Shown: positions 1 through 6,822, counted from the first letter of the stretch. The stretch: 13,509 bases of DNA from RUG13615 sp040307715 (GCA_040307715.1 JAWRJC010000081.1:1-13509); one strand, 5' to 3'. Made by a program: numbers and translations. Notes: generated by a model from the sequence alone, not told the origin.

Positions 1-2
1 GT

Positions 3-155
3 AGTATTGATGTCACGGAAAGATACATAAGACTTGAAAAAGCGCAGTATTTCCGGGCTTTTCGGGTATCTTGGCGTCAGTGCCGGGGAGATGATTTGAC
101 CGCCAAAATCACTCTATCAGAACATGTCAACTGCTTTGGCCAAAGGGTTGAGTAG
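3..155 (+). pseudogene. Possible C-terminal remnant of a tyrosine recombinase/integrase (cut by window edge)
   Basis: An open frame enters from the left edge and stops at 153-155. Its first residues, SIDVTERYIRLEKAQYF, fit the end of phage-type tyrosine recombinases, where the nucleophilic tyrosine lies in a pattern like S-I-x-x-T-x-x-Y. That tyrosine would be the codon at 24-26. After about residue 20 the reading becomes Arg/Cys-rich and unconvincing. A different frame reads GLFGYLGVSAGEMI and stops at about 107-109, so the true end may be shifted. If correct, an integrase ends here and the window begins at the edge of a mobile or once-mobile element. The match rests on a short motif only; the catalytic R-H-R residues would lie outside the window. 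Confidence 0.3.
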
Positions 156-180
156 GCCATTTAGATGTCTGGGGTTTACT

Positions 181-402
181 ATGCTTGTATTGAAAATATT
201 GTCCATCCTGCTGGGATTGGCGTTCACCCTGTTCGGGCATTTTATATACTTCCGGAAAAAGTATAATCTCATCAATGGCTTCGAAGCTGATTTCAAAGCA
301 GGCCGCAAAAATGAGGACTACGCAAAGCGCGTAGGGATGGTGGAATTTGTAATTGGAATAGCGATCCTAATTGCGGGACTCATCCTTATCATATTTGCTT
401 AA
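181..402 (+). CDS. DUF3784 family small membrane protein
   Basis: This is a 73-residue protein with two membrane segments, about residues 3-24 and 53-72. They flank a charged loop containing KKYNLINGFEADFKAGRKNE and then YAKRVG, a pattern I associate with the DUF3784 family of small Firmicute membrane proteins. Its function is unknown. I chose the ATG at 181 because the hydrophobic helix begins there. The longer in-frame start at 124 adds residues with no family character. Neither start has a convincing ribosome binding site, so expression is uncertain. DUF3784 proteins are often near 100 residues, so this copy may be short at one end. A Nudix gene follows after 72 bases. Confidence 0.65.
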   Translation: MLVLKILSILLGLAFTLFGHFIYFRKKYNLINGFEADFKAGRKNEDYAKRVGMVEFVIGIAILIAGLILIIFA

Positions 403-474
403 AGAGGACGACGCACCAAGGCTCCCACACTGCCATCAACGGCAGCGGGGCGTGGTATCAGGAGGATAAAGAAC

Positions 475-954
475 ATGAATAAAGATATATGCGTCCGTTG
501 CGGCGAAGGCGTTGTCAATATCCGCGTTGGGGCAATTATCATCAAAGATAATAGAGTCCTTATGGTCAAAAACAACCGTGATGATTATTACTATTCTGTG
601 GGCGGGCGCATCCAATTCGGAGAAACTGCTGAACAAGCGGTAAAACGCGAAATAAAAGAAGAATTGGGCTGCGATATGGAAATTGACAGGCTCGGTTTTA
701 TTTGCGAGGCATATTACTATGGAACCATTGGGGATGATCAGAAACGCTTGATCTATGAACCGGCATTTTATTTTTATATGAGAGTTCCTGACGGTTTCGA
801 CTTGAAAGGCAATACATTCTTGGAAGATGGAACACCGGAGTATCTTGAGTGGGTTCCGCTCGATACAGACAAGGTAATATATCCTGAGTTCTTCAAAACG
901 GAGCTGAAGTATCCGGTCGGCGAAACAAGGCATATTGTAGCTGATGAAAGATAA
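475..954 (+). CDS. Nudix hydrolase
   Basis: The 159-residue protein carries a complete Nudix box at residues 44-66: G44, E50, R58-E59-I60, E62-E63 and G65. This matches G-x5-E-x7-R-E-U-x-E-E-x-G-U without exception, so the metal-binding helix should be functional. Nudix enzymes hydrolyse a nucleoside diphosphate linked to another group; the substrate cannot be read from the sequence. The N-terminus has only one Cys-x-x-Cys pair (C6, C9), so it is not a full zinc ribbon. The start at 475 is supported by AGGAGG at 460-465, nine bases upstream. Codon choice is visibly AT-richer than in genes to the right, consistent with an accessory origin. No partner gene points to a substrate. Confidence 0.9.
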   Translation: MNKDICVRCGEGVVNIRVGAIIIKDNRVLMVKNNRDDYYYSVGGRIQFGETAEQAVKREIKEELGCDMEIDRLGFICEAYYYGTIGDDQKRLIYEPAFYFYMRVPDGFDLKGNTFLEDGTPEYLEWVPLDTDKVIYPEFFKTELKYPVGETRHIVADER

Positions 955-1241
955 GACACACAACAGTTCCACCATCATGATGAGAAAAAAGCTGTGATGA
1001 AAACTTCCAGTTTGCAGGGATGTGTCGGTAGACAATTTCGGTCATAGCAAAAATCTTGGACAAATTCAGTCATAGCACCGACATCAATGCGGTTGTCTCA
1101 AGACATATGGAATGCGTCTGCCTTTTGAGCAACAAAAATGCCGAGTAAGTGGCACCTTTTGCCTGGATTCGCCATCTGTGAGGAATACAAAGCACTTTCT
1201 CTGTGATAGGTTGATGACATCAGATAAGGAGGTGCACAGAT
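955..1241. other. Gene-free stretch of 287 bases
   Basis: No reading frame with family character or its own ribosome binding site lies here. It contains the repeat structure at 1021-1081, and at its right end the strong AAGGAGGT (1226-1233) that starts the Xre gene at 1242. A promoter for that gene must lie here or further upstream, but I could not identify a convincing -35/-10 pair. Confidence 0.6.
1021..1081. repeat. Paired 19-bp direct repeats inside a 7-bp inverted repeat; possible insertion-sequence terminus
   Basis: GACAATTTCGGTCATAGCA at 1029-1047 recurs at 1057-1075 as GACAAATTCAGTCATAGCA, with 17 of 19 bases identical and a 28-base period. The pair is bracketed by TGTCGGT (1021-1027) and its exact inverse complement ACCGACA (1075-1081). 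Several internal repeats next to a TG...CA terminus are known from IS21-family ends, where they bind the transposase. No transposase gene is present, so this could be a solo end or a miniature derivative. Alternatives are a regulator's tandem operator or chance. The family assignment is inference; the repeats themselves are plain in the sequence. Confidence 0.5.
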
Positions 1242-1694
1242 ATGGATCAATACAAAATTGGCAGATTTATAGCTGAAAAAAGAAAGCAGAAGAACCTGAC
1301 GCAGGAAGCGTTAGGCGAAAAGGTCGGCGTGACCAACAAGACCGTCTCGAGATGGGAGACCGGAAGATACATGCCGGATCTGGACACGATCCCGGTACTT
1401 TGTGAAGAACTTGGAATCACGGTAAACGAACTTTTATGCGGTGAGAAGCTGGATGAAAACTACAAAGAACAGGCTGACGAGAATATCCTGGATGTATTTG
1501 CCGTGAACAAAAGCATAAACAAAAGAAAACTGCTCTGTGATAGTCTGACCGGCGCAGGAGCAGGACTCATTCTTGGTGTGGTATATGCTCCGGATACAAC
1601 AAAGAAAGCGATATGTGTCGGATTTGGATTGGCGCTGTTATGTGTAGGCTGGTTCTTGCGATATAAATTGGATAAGGACGTTATCGGAAGATAA
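1242..1694 (+). CDS. Xre-family regulator with C-terminal membrane segments
   Basis: Residues 5-65 form an Xre/Cro-type helix-turn-helix: the LTQEALGEKVGV helix pair is followed by the recognition helix TNKTVSRWETGR and then MPDLDTIPVLCEELGITVNELL. Residues 66-95 are a polar linker. Residues 97-117 and 121-141 are hydrophobic and probably cross the membrane, with a short lysine-bearing turn between. Such a protein would bind DNA while anchored in the membrane. Its signal and target are unknown; self-regulation is common in the family. The start is clear: AAGGAGGT at 1226-1233 lies eight bases before the ATG. A GNAT acetyltransferase begins 20 bases downstream and is probably co-transcribed. 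The same order, anchored Xre then GNAT, recurs at 3069-4329. Confidence 0.85.
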   Translation: MDQYKIGRFIAEKRKQKNLTQEALGEKVGVTNKTVSRWETGRYMPDLDTIPVLCEELGITVNELLCGEKLDENYKEQADENILDVFAVNKSINKRKLLCDSLTGAGAGLILGVVYAPDTTKKAICVGFGLALLCVGWFLRYKLDKDVIGR

Positions 1695-1714
1695 ATAGAT
1701 GATAAGGTAATACT

Positions 1715-2242
1715 ATGGGAATAGAACTTGTCCCGCTGGCTCCGGATGACCGTGAGCAGTTCATCCTCGATAATCAGGAAGCATTCAGGTACGGCGCCAT
1801 GGAGGAATTCGGCCCGAGAGATGATCATTTTGAGGAGGATGTTGAAATCATCTCACGCGGAACGATCGAACAGTCTATTGACAGCGGAGAGGCTTACCGG
1901 ATCATGCAGGCAGGACAGCCGGTCGGGGGCGTTGTCATCAGCGTGGATGGAGAGCATGGCGAGCTGGAGTTGCTGTTTGTATCGCCTGAGGTGCATAGCA
2001 AAGGGATCGGCTATGCCGCATGGTGCGAGGTTGAGCGACTGCATCCGGAAGTGAAAATATGGGAGACTGTCACACCATATTTCGAAACGCGGAATATTCA
2101 CTTCTATGTCAACCGCTGCGGATTTCATATTGTGGAGTTCTTTAACAGCCATCATCCGGATCCGAACGACCCGGATGCGGCAGAGCAAATCGACGGGCAG
2201 TTCCCGGATGGGATGTTCCGGTTTGAAAAGAAAACGGAATAA
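1715..2242 (+). CDS. GNAT family N-acetyltransferase
   Basis: The 175-residue protein has the GNAT core. Strand ELELLFVSPEVH (83-94) leads into the acetyl-CoA pyrophosphate loop H-S-K-G-I-G (94-99) and helix YAAWCEVE. A later FYVNRCGFHIVEFF segment matches the usual strand and turn near the end of the fold. It should transfer acetyl from acetyl-CoA to an amine; the acceptor is unknown. The C-terminus is rich in His, Asp and Pro (HHPDPNDPDAAEQ), which is not part of the core fold. The start at 1715 has only a weak AAGG upstream, so translation may depend partly on coupling to the Xre gene, which ends 20 bases before. Confidence 0.85.
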   Translation: MGIELVPLAPDDREQFILDNQEAFRYGAMEEFGPRDDHFEEDVEIISRGTIEQSIDSGEAYRIMQAGQPVGGVVISVDGEHGELELLFVSPEVHSKGIGYAAWCEVERLHPEVKIWETVTPYFETRNIHFYVNRCGFHIVEFFNSHHPDPNDPDAAEQIDGQFPDGMFRFEKKTE

Positions 2243-2357
2243 CCTCCCGCGCTGCCAGTATCGATGACAAAAGCCGTAATCACGCAATGACACGGTTCGT
2301 ATCACCGGTGTGACGGAGCGATTCTTTCATTTTTCACGACCGTCCATTACAGTCTAT

Positions 2358-2372
2358 CTGACCAATGGTCAG
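2358..2372. promoter_or_regulatory. 15-bp palindrome CTGACCAATGGTCAG, candidate operator
   Basis: A perfect 6-bp inverted repeat around AAT (CTGACC/GGTCAG) lies just before the ribosome binding site of the PAP2 gene at 2384. Compact TGACC-n3-GGTCA dyads of this kind are typical of binding sites for TetR-type repressors and some other helix-turn-helix dimers. No TetR gene is in the window. The Xre protein encoded two genes downstream in the same block is a local candidate for binding it. That link is inference. Confidence 0.5.
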
Positions 2373-2383
2373 GAAAGGACGGA

Positions 2384-3067
2384 ATGGAAATGAAAGAAAA
2401 CAGAAGAGAATTGGTGACAGGAATCGCCCTGCTGTCTGCCTTCGTCTTGTGGACTGTGTTGATCCGGCATATCGATGTTCAGAATGCCGGCCCGAACGGA
2501 ACAGCAGTCGGTTTTGCGGCGTTCAATGTCTGGTTCCACCGGCTTACCGGTGTCCATATGGCGATCTATACGATCACCGACTGGCTTGGTCTCGTTCCGG
2601 TCATCATCTGCCTGTGCTTTGGAATGCTGGGTCTTGTTCAGCTGATCACACGCAGAAGTCTGTTCAAGGTCGATGCCGATATACTTCTGTTAGGAGCATA
2701 CTATGCACTGGTCATTCTGGGTTATCTGCTGTTTGAGATGGTGCCGGTCAATTACAGGCCGGTCTTGATAGGCGGGAATCTGGAAGCCTCCTACCCGTCA
2801 TCGACCGCGCTGCTGGTTCTGAGCGTGATGCCGACGTTGAAGTACCAGGCAGACCGGAGAATCGCAGATCCGGTGATCAATAGAGTGATAACTGTTTTTG
2901 TCATTCTGTTCTCTGCGGTTATGGTGATCGGAAGGTTGCTCTCAGGTGTCCACTGGGCAACGGATATCATAGGGGCTGTTTTCCTCAGTTCCGGTCTGTT
3001 TATGATTTACCGGTTCATGGGAGAATACACGGAAACAAAGAAAACGCACCCGAGAGCGGAGGCATGA
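2384..3067 (+). CDS. PAP2 family membrane phosphatase
   Basis: The 227-residue protein has about six hydrophobic helices (roughly 11-29, 67-90, 99-122, 139-153, 168-186, 192-212) and PAP2 signatures. These are N-Y-R-P (R125-P126), the P-S-S turn at 138-140, and G-R-L-L-S-G-V-H-W-A-T-D with R184, nucleophile H190 and D194 correctly spaced. PAP2 enzymes dephosphorylate lipid phosphates or pyrophosphates at the membrane. The histidine expected after the P-S-S/G turn is Thr141 here, so activity may be altered. ATG 2384 follows GGAAAGGA at short spacing; ATG 2390 is an alternative start giving two residues less. The stop is one base before the next gene's ATG, so the two are coupled. A palindrome at 2358-2372 may control both. 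Confidence 0.85.
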   Translation: MEMKENRRELVTGIALLSAFVLWTVLIRHIDVQNAGPNGTAVGFAAFNVWFHRLTGVHMAIYTITDWLGLVPVIICLCFGMLGLVQLITRRSLFKVDADILLLGAYYALVILGYLLFEMVPVNYRPVLIGGNLEASYPSSTALLVLSVMPTLKYQADRRIADPVINRVITVFVILFSAVMVIGRLLSGVHWATDIIGAVFLSSGLFMIYRFMGEYTETKKTHPRAEA

Positions 3068-3068
3068 A

Positions 3069-3686
3069 ATGGAGTTCAGTGAGAAACTGCAAGAGTTGCG
3101 AAAAAGCAGGGAAATGACACAGGAGGAACTGGCCGAGGCACTGTTTGTTTCGAGAACGGCCATTTCGAAGTGGGAATCCGGAAGAGGGTATCCGAGCATC
3201 GACTCCCTGAAAGAGATATCCCGTTTTTTCTCTGTCACGATTGATGATCTGATCTGTTCGGACGAGATGATCACAGTGGCGGAGAACGAAAAGAAGGAAC
3301 TTGCCCATAAATATATCTCTCTCATATGCAATGCGCTGGATATCCTTCTGGCCATACTGCTGTTTATCCCTGCGTTTGGAAATGGCCCGGGTTCTCCCGA
3401 AACGGTATCTCTGTTTGATTTGACCGGGATCAGTCCGTGGGGGAAGACCATTTTTATTGCGGTTATTGTTGTTTCAGTTCTGAATGGAATCTGCGGCGTA
3501 ATCCTCGCCAATTTCAATAAAATGGTTTGGAACAGGCACCGGCTTGTTACGGGAATGGTTCTGTCAATACTCGCGGTTTTAGTGTTTATTGCAGCCAGGC
3601 AGCCGTATGCCGGAATCGTCTGCTTTGCATTTCTTGTCATAAAAGGCATCCTGATCGTCAAAGTGAAACAAAAACAGGATATTTAG
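3069..3686 (+). CDS. Xre-family regulator with four membrane segments
   Basis: Residues 4-64 are an Xre helix-turn-helix: the MTQEELAEALFV helices are followed by the recognition helix SRTAISKWESGRGYPS, ending in VTIDDLICSDE. A charged linker (65-82) leads to four probable membrane helices at about 83-101, 126-147, 158-175 and 179-197. It is therefore a membrane-held DNA-binding protein of 205 residues. GGAGG at 3058-3062 lies six bases before the ATG, and the PAP2 stop codon is one base upstream. This near-overlap implies co-translation with the phosphatase. The regulator may sense the membrane or the phosphatase's lipid substrate and control this operon; that is inference. The HTH resembles the protein at 1242-1694, but the membrane portion is longer and different. 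Confidence 0.87.
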   Translation: MEFSEKLQELRKSREMTQEELAEALFVSRTAISKWESGRGYPSIDSLKEISRFFSVTIDDLICSDEMITVAENEKKELAHKYISLICNALDILLAILLFIPAFGNGPGSPETVSLFDLTGISPWGKTIFIAVIVVSVLNGICGVILANFNKMVWNRHRLVTGMVLSILAVLVFIAARQPYAGIVCFAFLVIKGILIVKVKQKQDI

Positions 3687-3702
3687 ATAGAAGGAATAAA
3701 CA

Positions 3703-4329
3703 ATGAATACAAATGACTACACCATTCGGTCAGAAAGACCCGAGGACTATAGAGAAGTCGAGAATCTCGTCAGAGAGGCATTCTGGAACGTGTACCGCCC
3801 GGGATGCAGTGAGCATTATGTGATCCATGTACTCCGGGACGATCCGGCTTTTGTAAAGGAACTGGACTTCGTCATGGAGAAGGACGGCAGACTGATCGGG
3901 CAGAACATGTTCATGCGGACGGTCATCGAAGCGGACGACAGCAGGGTGATTCCTGTTCTGACGATGGGACCGATCGGCATCACGCCGGAACTCAAACGGA
4001 AAGGCTATGGAAAGGCGCTGCTCGATGACTCTCTGGAGAAAGCAGCGGCGCTTGGCTACGGTGCTGTTCTGTTTGAGGGCAACATCGATTTCTATGGCAA
4101 GAGCGGTTTCACCTATGCGCGTGAGTTCGGCATCCGGTACCATGATCTGCCTGATGATGCGGATGATTCATTCTTTCTCTGCAAAGAACTGATACCGGGA
4201 TACCTTGACGGGATAACCGGTGTTTATCAGACACCGGCAGGGTATTATGTGGATGATTCCGATGTGGAAGCATTCGATCAGGGATTCCCGCCTAAACAGA
4301 AACTGAAACTGCCGGGACAGATATTCTAA
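3703..4329 (+). CDS. GNAT family N-acetyltransferase, YhbS-like
   Basis: The 208-residue protein shows the GNAT fold from its start (YTIRSERPEDYREVENLVREAF). The central strand is VLTMGPIGITPELKRKGYGKALLDDSL (84-111, broken here by the acetyl-CoA loop K-R-K-G-Y-G), followed by FYGKSGFTYA. The G-P-x-x-x-x-P-E-x-x-x-x-G-x-G pattern and the long tail after residue 140 fit the YhbS-like (COG3153) group, whose acceptors are mostly unknown. The start is supported by AAGGA at 3691-3695, seven bases before the ATG. It follows the Xre gene after 16 bases and probably shares its transcript. A hairpin 14 bases past its stop likely ends that unit. Confidence 0.88.
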   Translation: MNTNDYTIRSERPEDYREVENLVREAFWNVYRPGCSEHYVIHVLRDDPAFVKELDFVMEKDGRLIGQNMFMRTVIEADDSRVIPVLTMGPIGITPELKRKGYGKALLDDSLEKAAALGYGAVLFEGNIDFYGKSGFTYAREFGIRYHDLPDDADDSFFLCKELIPGYLDGITGVYQTPAGYYVDDSDVEAFDQGFPPKQKLKLPGQIF

Positions 4330-4342
4330 ACGAGACATTGTC

Positions 4343-4378
4343 AGAGAGTCGGTGCAATTGCATCGGCTCTTTGGTATT
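4343..4378 (+). terminator. Probable intrinsic terminator after the PAP2-Xre-GNAT block
   Basis: Bases 4343-4355 pair with 4360-4372 around an AATT loop, giving a continuous 13-bp stem with three G-T pairs. The 3' arm ends in CTCTTT and is followed by GGTATTATT, so the T-run is short and interrupted. The hairpin is strong and sits between a stop codon and the next gene's leader. Termination is likely but may be partial. Confidence 0.5.
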
Positions 4379-4400
4379 ATTCAGATAGAAGGTACATGAG

Positions 4401-5339
4401 ATGAATAAGAAAGACTATGCGATCAGTAAGGAGTTTTTTCCTTTCGATCACTTTACGCCGCCGATGAGCAGAACAGCCATCCGGCAGGCGCAGAAAACGA
4501 TGAAACCGCCGAAGTCGCTCTGGCGGGATCCGGATCTTGTCGTGCGGAGCGTGCGCATCCCCGCTTATCAGGACGGGGAGATTGAAATGCTGCTCATCGG
4601 GCCGCGGAATCTTGCGCTGCCTGCCCCTTGTTTTCTGGATATTCACGGGGGCGGCTTTGTCTTTGAGGCGTTTACATCCCATTACCGCCACGCCGCAACA
4701 TACGCGAAGGAAGGGCGCTGCATGGTGGCTTTCCCGCTGTACAGGCTGGCACCATCGTTTCCCTATCCTTATCCGCAGGAGGATGCCTATGCGGCCTTGA
4801 CATGGCTGTATGCGCATATTGATGAAGCCGGAATCGACCATGCGCGGATCGGGATCGGCGGGGACAGTGCCGGGGGGATGCTGGCTGTGACATCCTGCCT
4901 CATGGCCAGAGACCGCGGAGCTGGTTTTATGCCGCTCTTTCAGCTCCTGATCTATCCGTTTCTGGATGACAGCAAAAAGAGCGATTCCTATCAGACCTAC
5001 ACGGATACGCCGATGTGGAATTCCTCGCTCTCCAAAGCAGTTGGGCCGATGGTCAACCCGCATCCGGAAGAGATCCCGCTGGCGTACCGGTCACCGGCGG
5101 AGGCGGAGGATCTCAGCGGACTGCCGCCTGCGTACATCGAGGTGGCGGAATTCGATCCGCTGCACGACGACGGCATTTTGTTCACGCGATTGCTGAACGA
5201 GAACGGCATCGCGGCGGAATTGCATGAGACAACGGGAACGATGCATGGGTTCGATACGAAAGTGACGGCCCCGACATCAAAGAAGATGGTGTCCGAGAGA
5301 GTGGCCTATATCAGACGGATGTTTTATACGGGAGGGTGA
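4401..5339 (+). CDS. Alpha/beta hydrolase, HSL-type acetyl esterase/lipase
   Basis: The 312-residue protein has all marks of the hormone-sensitive-lipase group: oxyanion motif HGGGF (82-86), nucleophile elbow G-D-S-A-G-G (154-159, Ser156), acid D252 in EFDPLHDDG, and base His282 in MHGFD. It should hydrolyse short-chain carboxylic esters; the natural substrate is unknown. No signal peptide is visible, so it is cytoplasmic. The length is normal for the family. AGAAGG at 4387-4392 lies eight bases before the ATG, and the probable terminator at 4343-4372 separates it from the genes before. The next gene's ribosome binding site (GGAGGG) lies within its last codons and its ATG is one base past the stop, so the two are coupled. 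Confidence 0.9.
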   Translation: MNKKDYAISKEFFPFDHFTPPMSRTAIRQAQKTMKPPKSLWRDPDLVVRSVRIPAYQDGEIEMLLIGPRNLALPAPCFLDIHGGGFVFEAFTSHYRHAATYAKEGRCMVAFPLYRLAPSFPYPYPQEDAYAALTWLYAHIDEAGIDHARIGIGGDSAGGMLAVTSCLMARDRGAGFMPLFQLLIYPFLDDSKKSDSYQTYTDTPMWNSSLSKAVGPMVNPHPEEIPLAYRSPAEAEDLSGLPPAYIEVAEFDPLHDDGILFTRLLNENGIAAELHETTGTMHGFDTKVTAPTSKKMVSERVAYIRRMFYTGG

Positions 5340-5340
5340 C

Positions 5341-6090
5341 ATGATCATTCACGATTACGACAGTGACACCGGATCTCTGGTCAGTCTGGAGAACTTCTAC
5401 GGAAAGCCGAAGAAGATCGTCGATACGTGCCTGATCCTGTTTTCCAAGGTGATCCACGATCATCTGCTGCGACACTATGACTGTCGGCAGATCGCGGAGA
5501 TCGGGCTTTGCAACGGTAATATCAAGATTTACAGTTTTGACTATGAAGGCAGGCAGATTGCGTTCTATCTTTCGGGGATCTGTTCCGCCAATGCCTCGGA
5601 CAACTGCTACCAGGCGCACTGGCTGACCGGCGCTGCGAAGTTCGTCATGTTCGGCTCCTGCGGCAGTCTGGATAAGACGGCGACCACGGGGAAATACATC
5701 ATCCCAACGGAGAGTTACCGTGGAGAAGGGTGCTCGTACTATTATGCACCGCCGGCGGATTATATACCGGTCAAAAACGCGGATAAGCTTGCCGGGATCT
5801 TTGATGAGATCGGTGCGCCTTACGTGAAAGGCCGCGTGTGGACCACCGACTCCATGCTCCGCGAAACAGCCGCACTTGTTGCGAAGAGAAAGCAGGAGGG
5901 CTGTCTGGCTGTGGAAATGGAGGTGGCGGGCGTGCAGGCCATTTGTGATTTCTACGGCCTGGAACTGTTCGATTTTCTGGAAGCCGGCGATGTGCTGGAT
6001 GAGAGCGATTACGACATCACAGACCTTCCCGGTGCGAACCATGACCTTGGGAAGTTGATGATCGCGCTGGAAATCGCCAAACGGATATAG
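5341..6090 (+). CDS. Nucleoside-phosphorylase-like protein
   Basis: The 249-residue protein fits the PNP/UDP phosphorylase superfamily. The helix-strand unit NASDNCYQAHWLTGAAKFVM leads to F-G-S-C-G-S-L (104-110), corresponding to the family's G-T-C-G-S phosphate and ribose region. W-T-T-D-S-M-L-R-E-T (167-176) precedes C-L-A-V-E-M-E-V-A-G (188-197), the ribose-binding Met-Glu motif. Family members split nucleosides to a base and a sugar phosphate, or hydrolyse them. The base specificity is not clear. The N-terminus lacks the usual G-D-x-x-R phosphate loop, so a nucleosidase or altered phosphate site is possible. It is translationally coupled to the esterase before it; a functional link between the two is not evident. 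Confidence 0.82.
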   Translation: MIIHDYDSDTGSLVSLENFYGKPKKIVDTCLILFSKVIHDHLLRHYDCRQIAEIGLCNGNIKIYSFDYEGRQIAFYLSGICSANASDNCYQAHWLTGAAKFVMFGSCGSLDKTATTGKYIIPTESYRGEGCSYYYAPPADYIPVKNADKLAGIFDEIGAPYVKGRVWTTDSMLRETAALVAKRKQEGCLAVEMEVAGVQAICDFYGLELFDFLEAGDVLDESDYDITDLPGANHDLGKLMIALEIAKRI

Positions 6091-6161
6091 CGGAACTGCC
6101 GGAAGCGGTGTACGAGGAACTGCCTGCTCCGAAAAAGAGGGCGGTCAGCAGGTTTGCGTAA
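6087..6161 (+). pseudogene. Orphan C-terminal-like reading frame in the gap before the GyrI-like gene
   Basis: The gap after the phosphorylase reads in a shifted frame as IAELPEAVYEELPAPKKR followed by AVSRFA and a TAA at 6159-6161. The composition is protein-like (Glu/Leu/Pro, then a basic end) with codons like the neighbouring genes. It has no start or ribosome binding site. It may be the last part of a gene otherwise deleted, or an original C-terminal extension of the phosphorylase cut off by a frameshift. I recognise no family in it. Confidence 0.25.
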
Positions 6162-6179
6162 GAATGGAGAGATAACAGC

Positions 6180-6818
6180 ATGGCATTCGATTATAAAAAA
6201 GAATACAAGGAATTCTATATGCCAAAAGCGGTGCCCGGCATCGTGACTGTGCCGCGTATGAACTACATCGCGGTTCGCGGGCAGGGAGACCCCAATGAAG
6301 AAGACGGCGCCTACAAGAGGGCAATCGGGCTGTTATACGGAATCGCTTTCACGATCAAGATGAGCAAGAAAGGCGACCACCGGATCGACGGGTATTTTGA
6401 TTTTGTCGTACCGCCGCTGGAAGGGTTCTGGTGGCAGGACGGTGTCGAAGGCGTTGACTATACCCGCAAGGAGGACTTTCAATGGATCTCCGTTATCCGC
6501 CTGCCGGATTTCGTGACGGAAGCCGACTTCGCGTGGGCGAAGGAAGAAGCAACGAAGAAAAAGAAGATGGATTTCTCCGAGGTGGAATTTTTCTCATACG
6601 AAGAAGGCCTGTGCGTTCAGTGCCTGCATGTCGGTTCTTACGATGATGAGCCGGCAACGGTCGCCAGGATGCATGCCTTTATGGAATCGCAGGGGTATGC
6701 GCTCGACATCACACAGGAACGGATGCACCACGAAATCTATCTGAGCGATGCCAGAAAGGTGGCGCCTGAAAAACGCAAAACAGTGATCCGGCATCCGGTC
6801 AGAAGGGCGGAACAGTAA
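6180..6818 (+). CDS. GyrI-like (SOUL/SbmC-type) small-molecule-binding domain protein
   Basis: The 212-residue protein matches the stand-alone GyrI-like family common in Firmicutes. Signatures are FDYKKEYKEFY at the start, NYIAVRGQGDPN (28-39), the FWWQDG segment (83-88), QCLHVGSYDDEPAT (147-160), and the C-terminal HHEIYLSDARKVAPEK (183-198). The fold is a duplicated alpha-beta unit that binds drug-like or aromatic ligands in MerR/AraC regulators. Here it has no DNA-binding domain, so it may sequester or hydrolyse a ligand. The full length is present. A GGAGAG (6166-6170) precedes the ATG. It is followed after four bases by the YdeI-family gene, which implies one transcript. Confidence 0.87.
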   Translation: MAFDYKKEYKEFYMPKAVPGIVTVPRMNYIAVRGQGDPNEEDGAYKRAIGLLYGIAFTIKMSKKGDHRIDGYFDFVVPPLEGFWWQDGVEGVDYTRKEDFQWISVIRLPDFVTEADFAWAKEEATKKKKMDFSEVEFFSYEEGLCVQCLHVGSYDDEPATVARMHAFMESQGYALDITQERMHHEIYLSDARKVAPEKRKTVIRHPVRRAEQ

Positions 6819-6822
6819 GCGT

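Noticed and set aside
436..1035. A 199-codon minus-strand frame over the Nudix gene
   Set aside because: The plus strand has a complete Nudix box and ribosome binding site; the minus frame has neither.
3685..4392. AGATAGAAGG occurring before both the second GNAT gene (3685-3694) and the esterase gene (4383-4392)
   Set aside because: It is a short, purine-rich sequence that includes the ribosome binding site; two copies are easily explained by that function.
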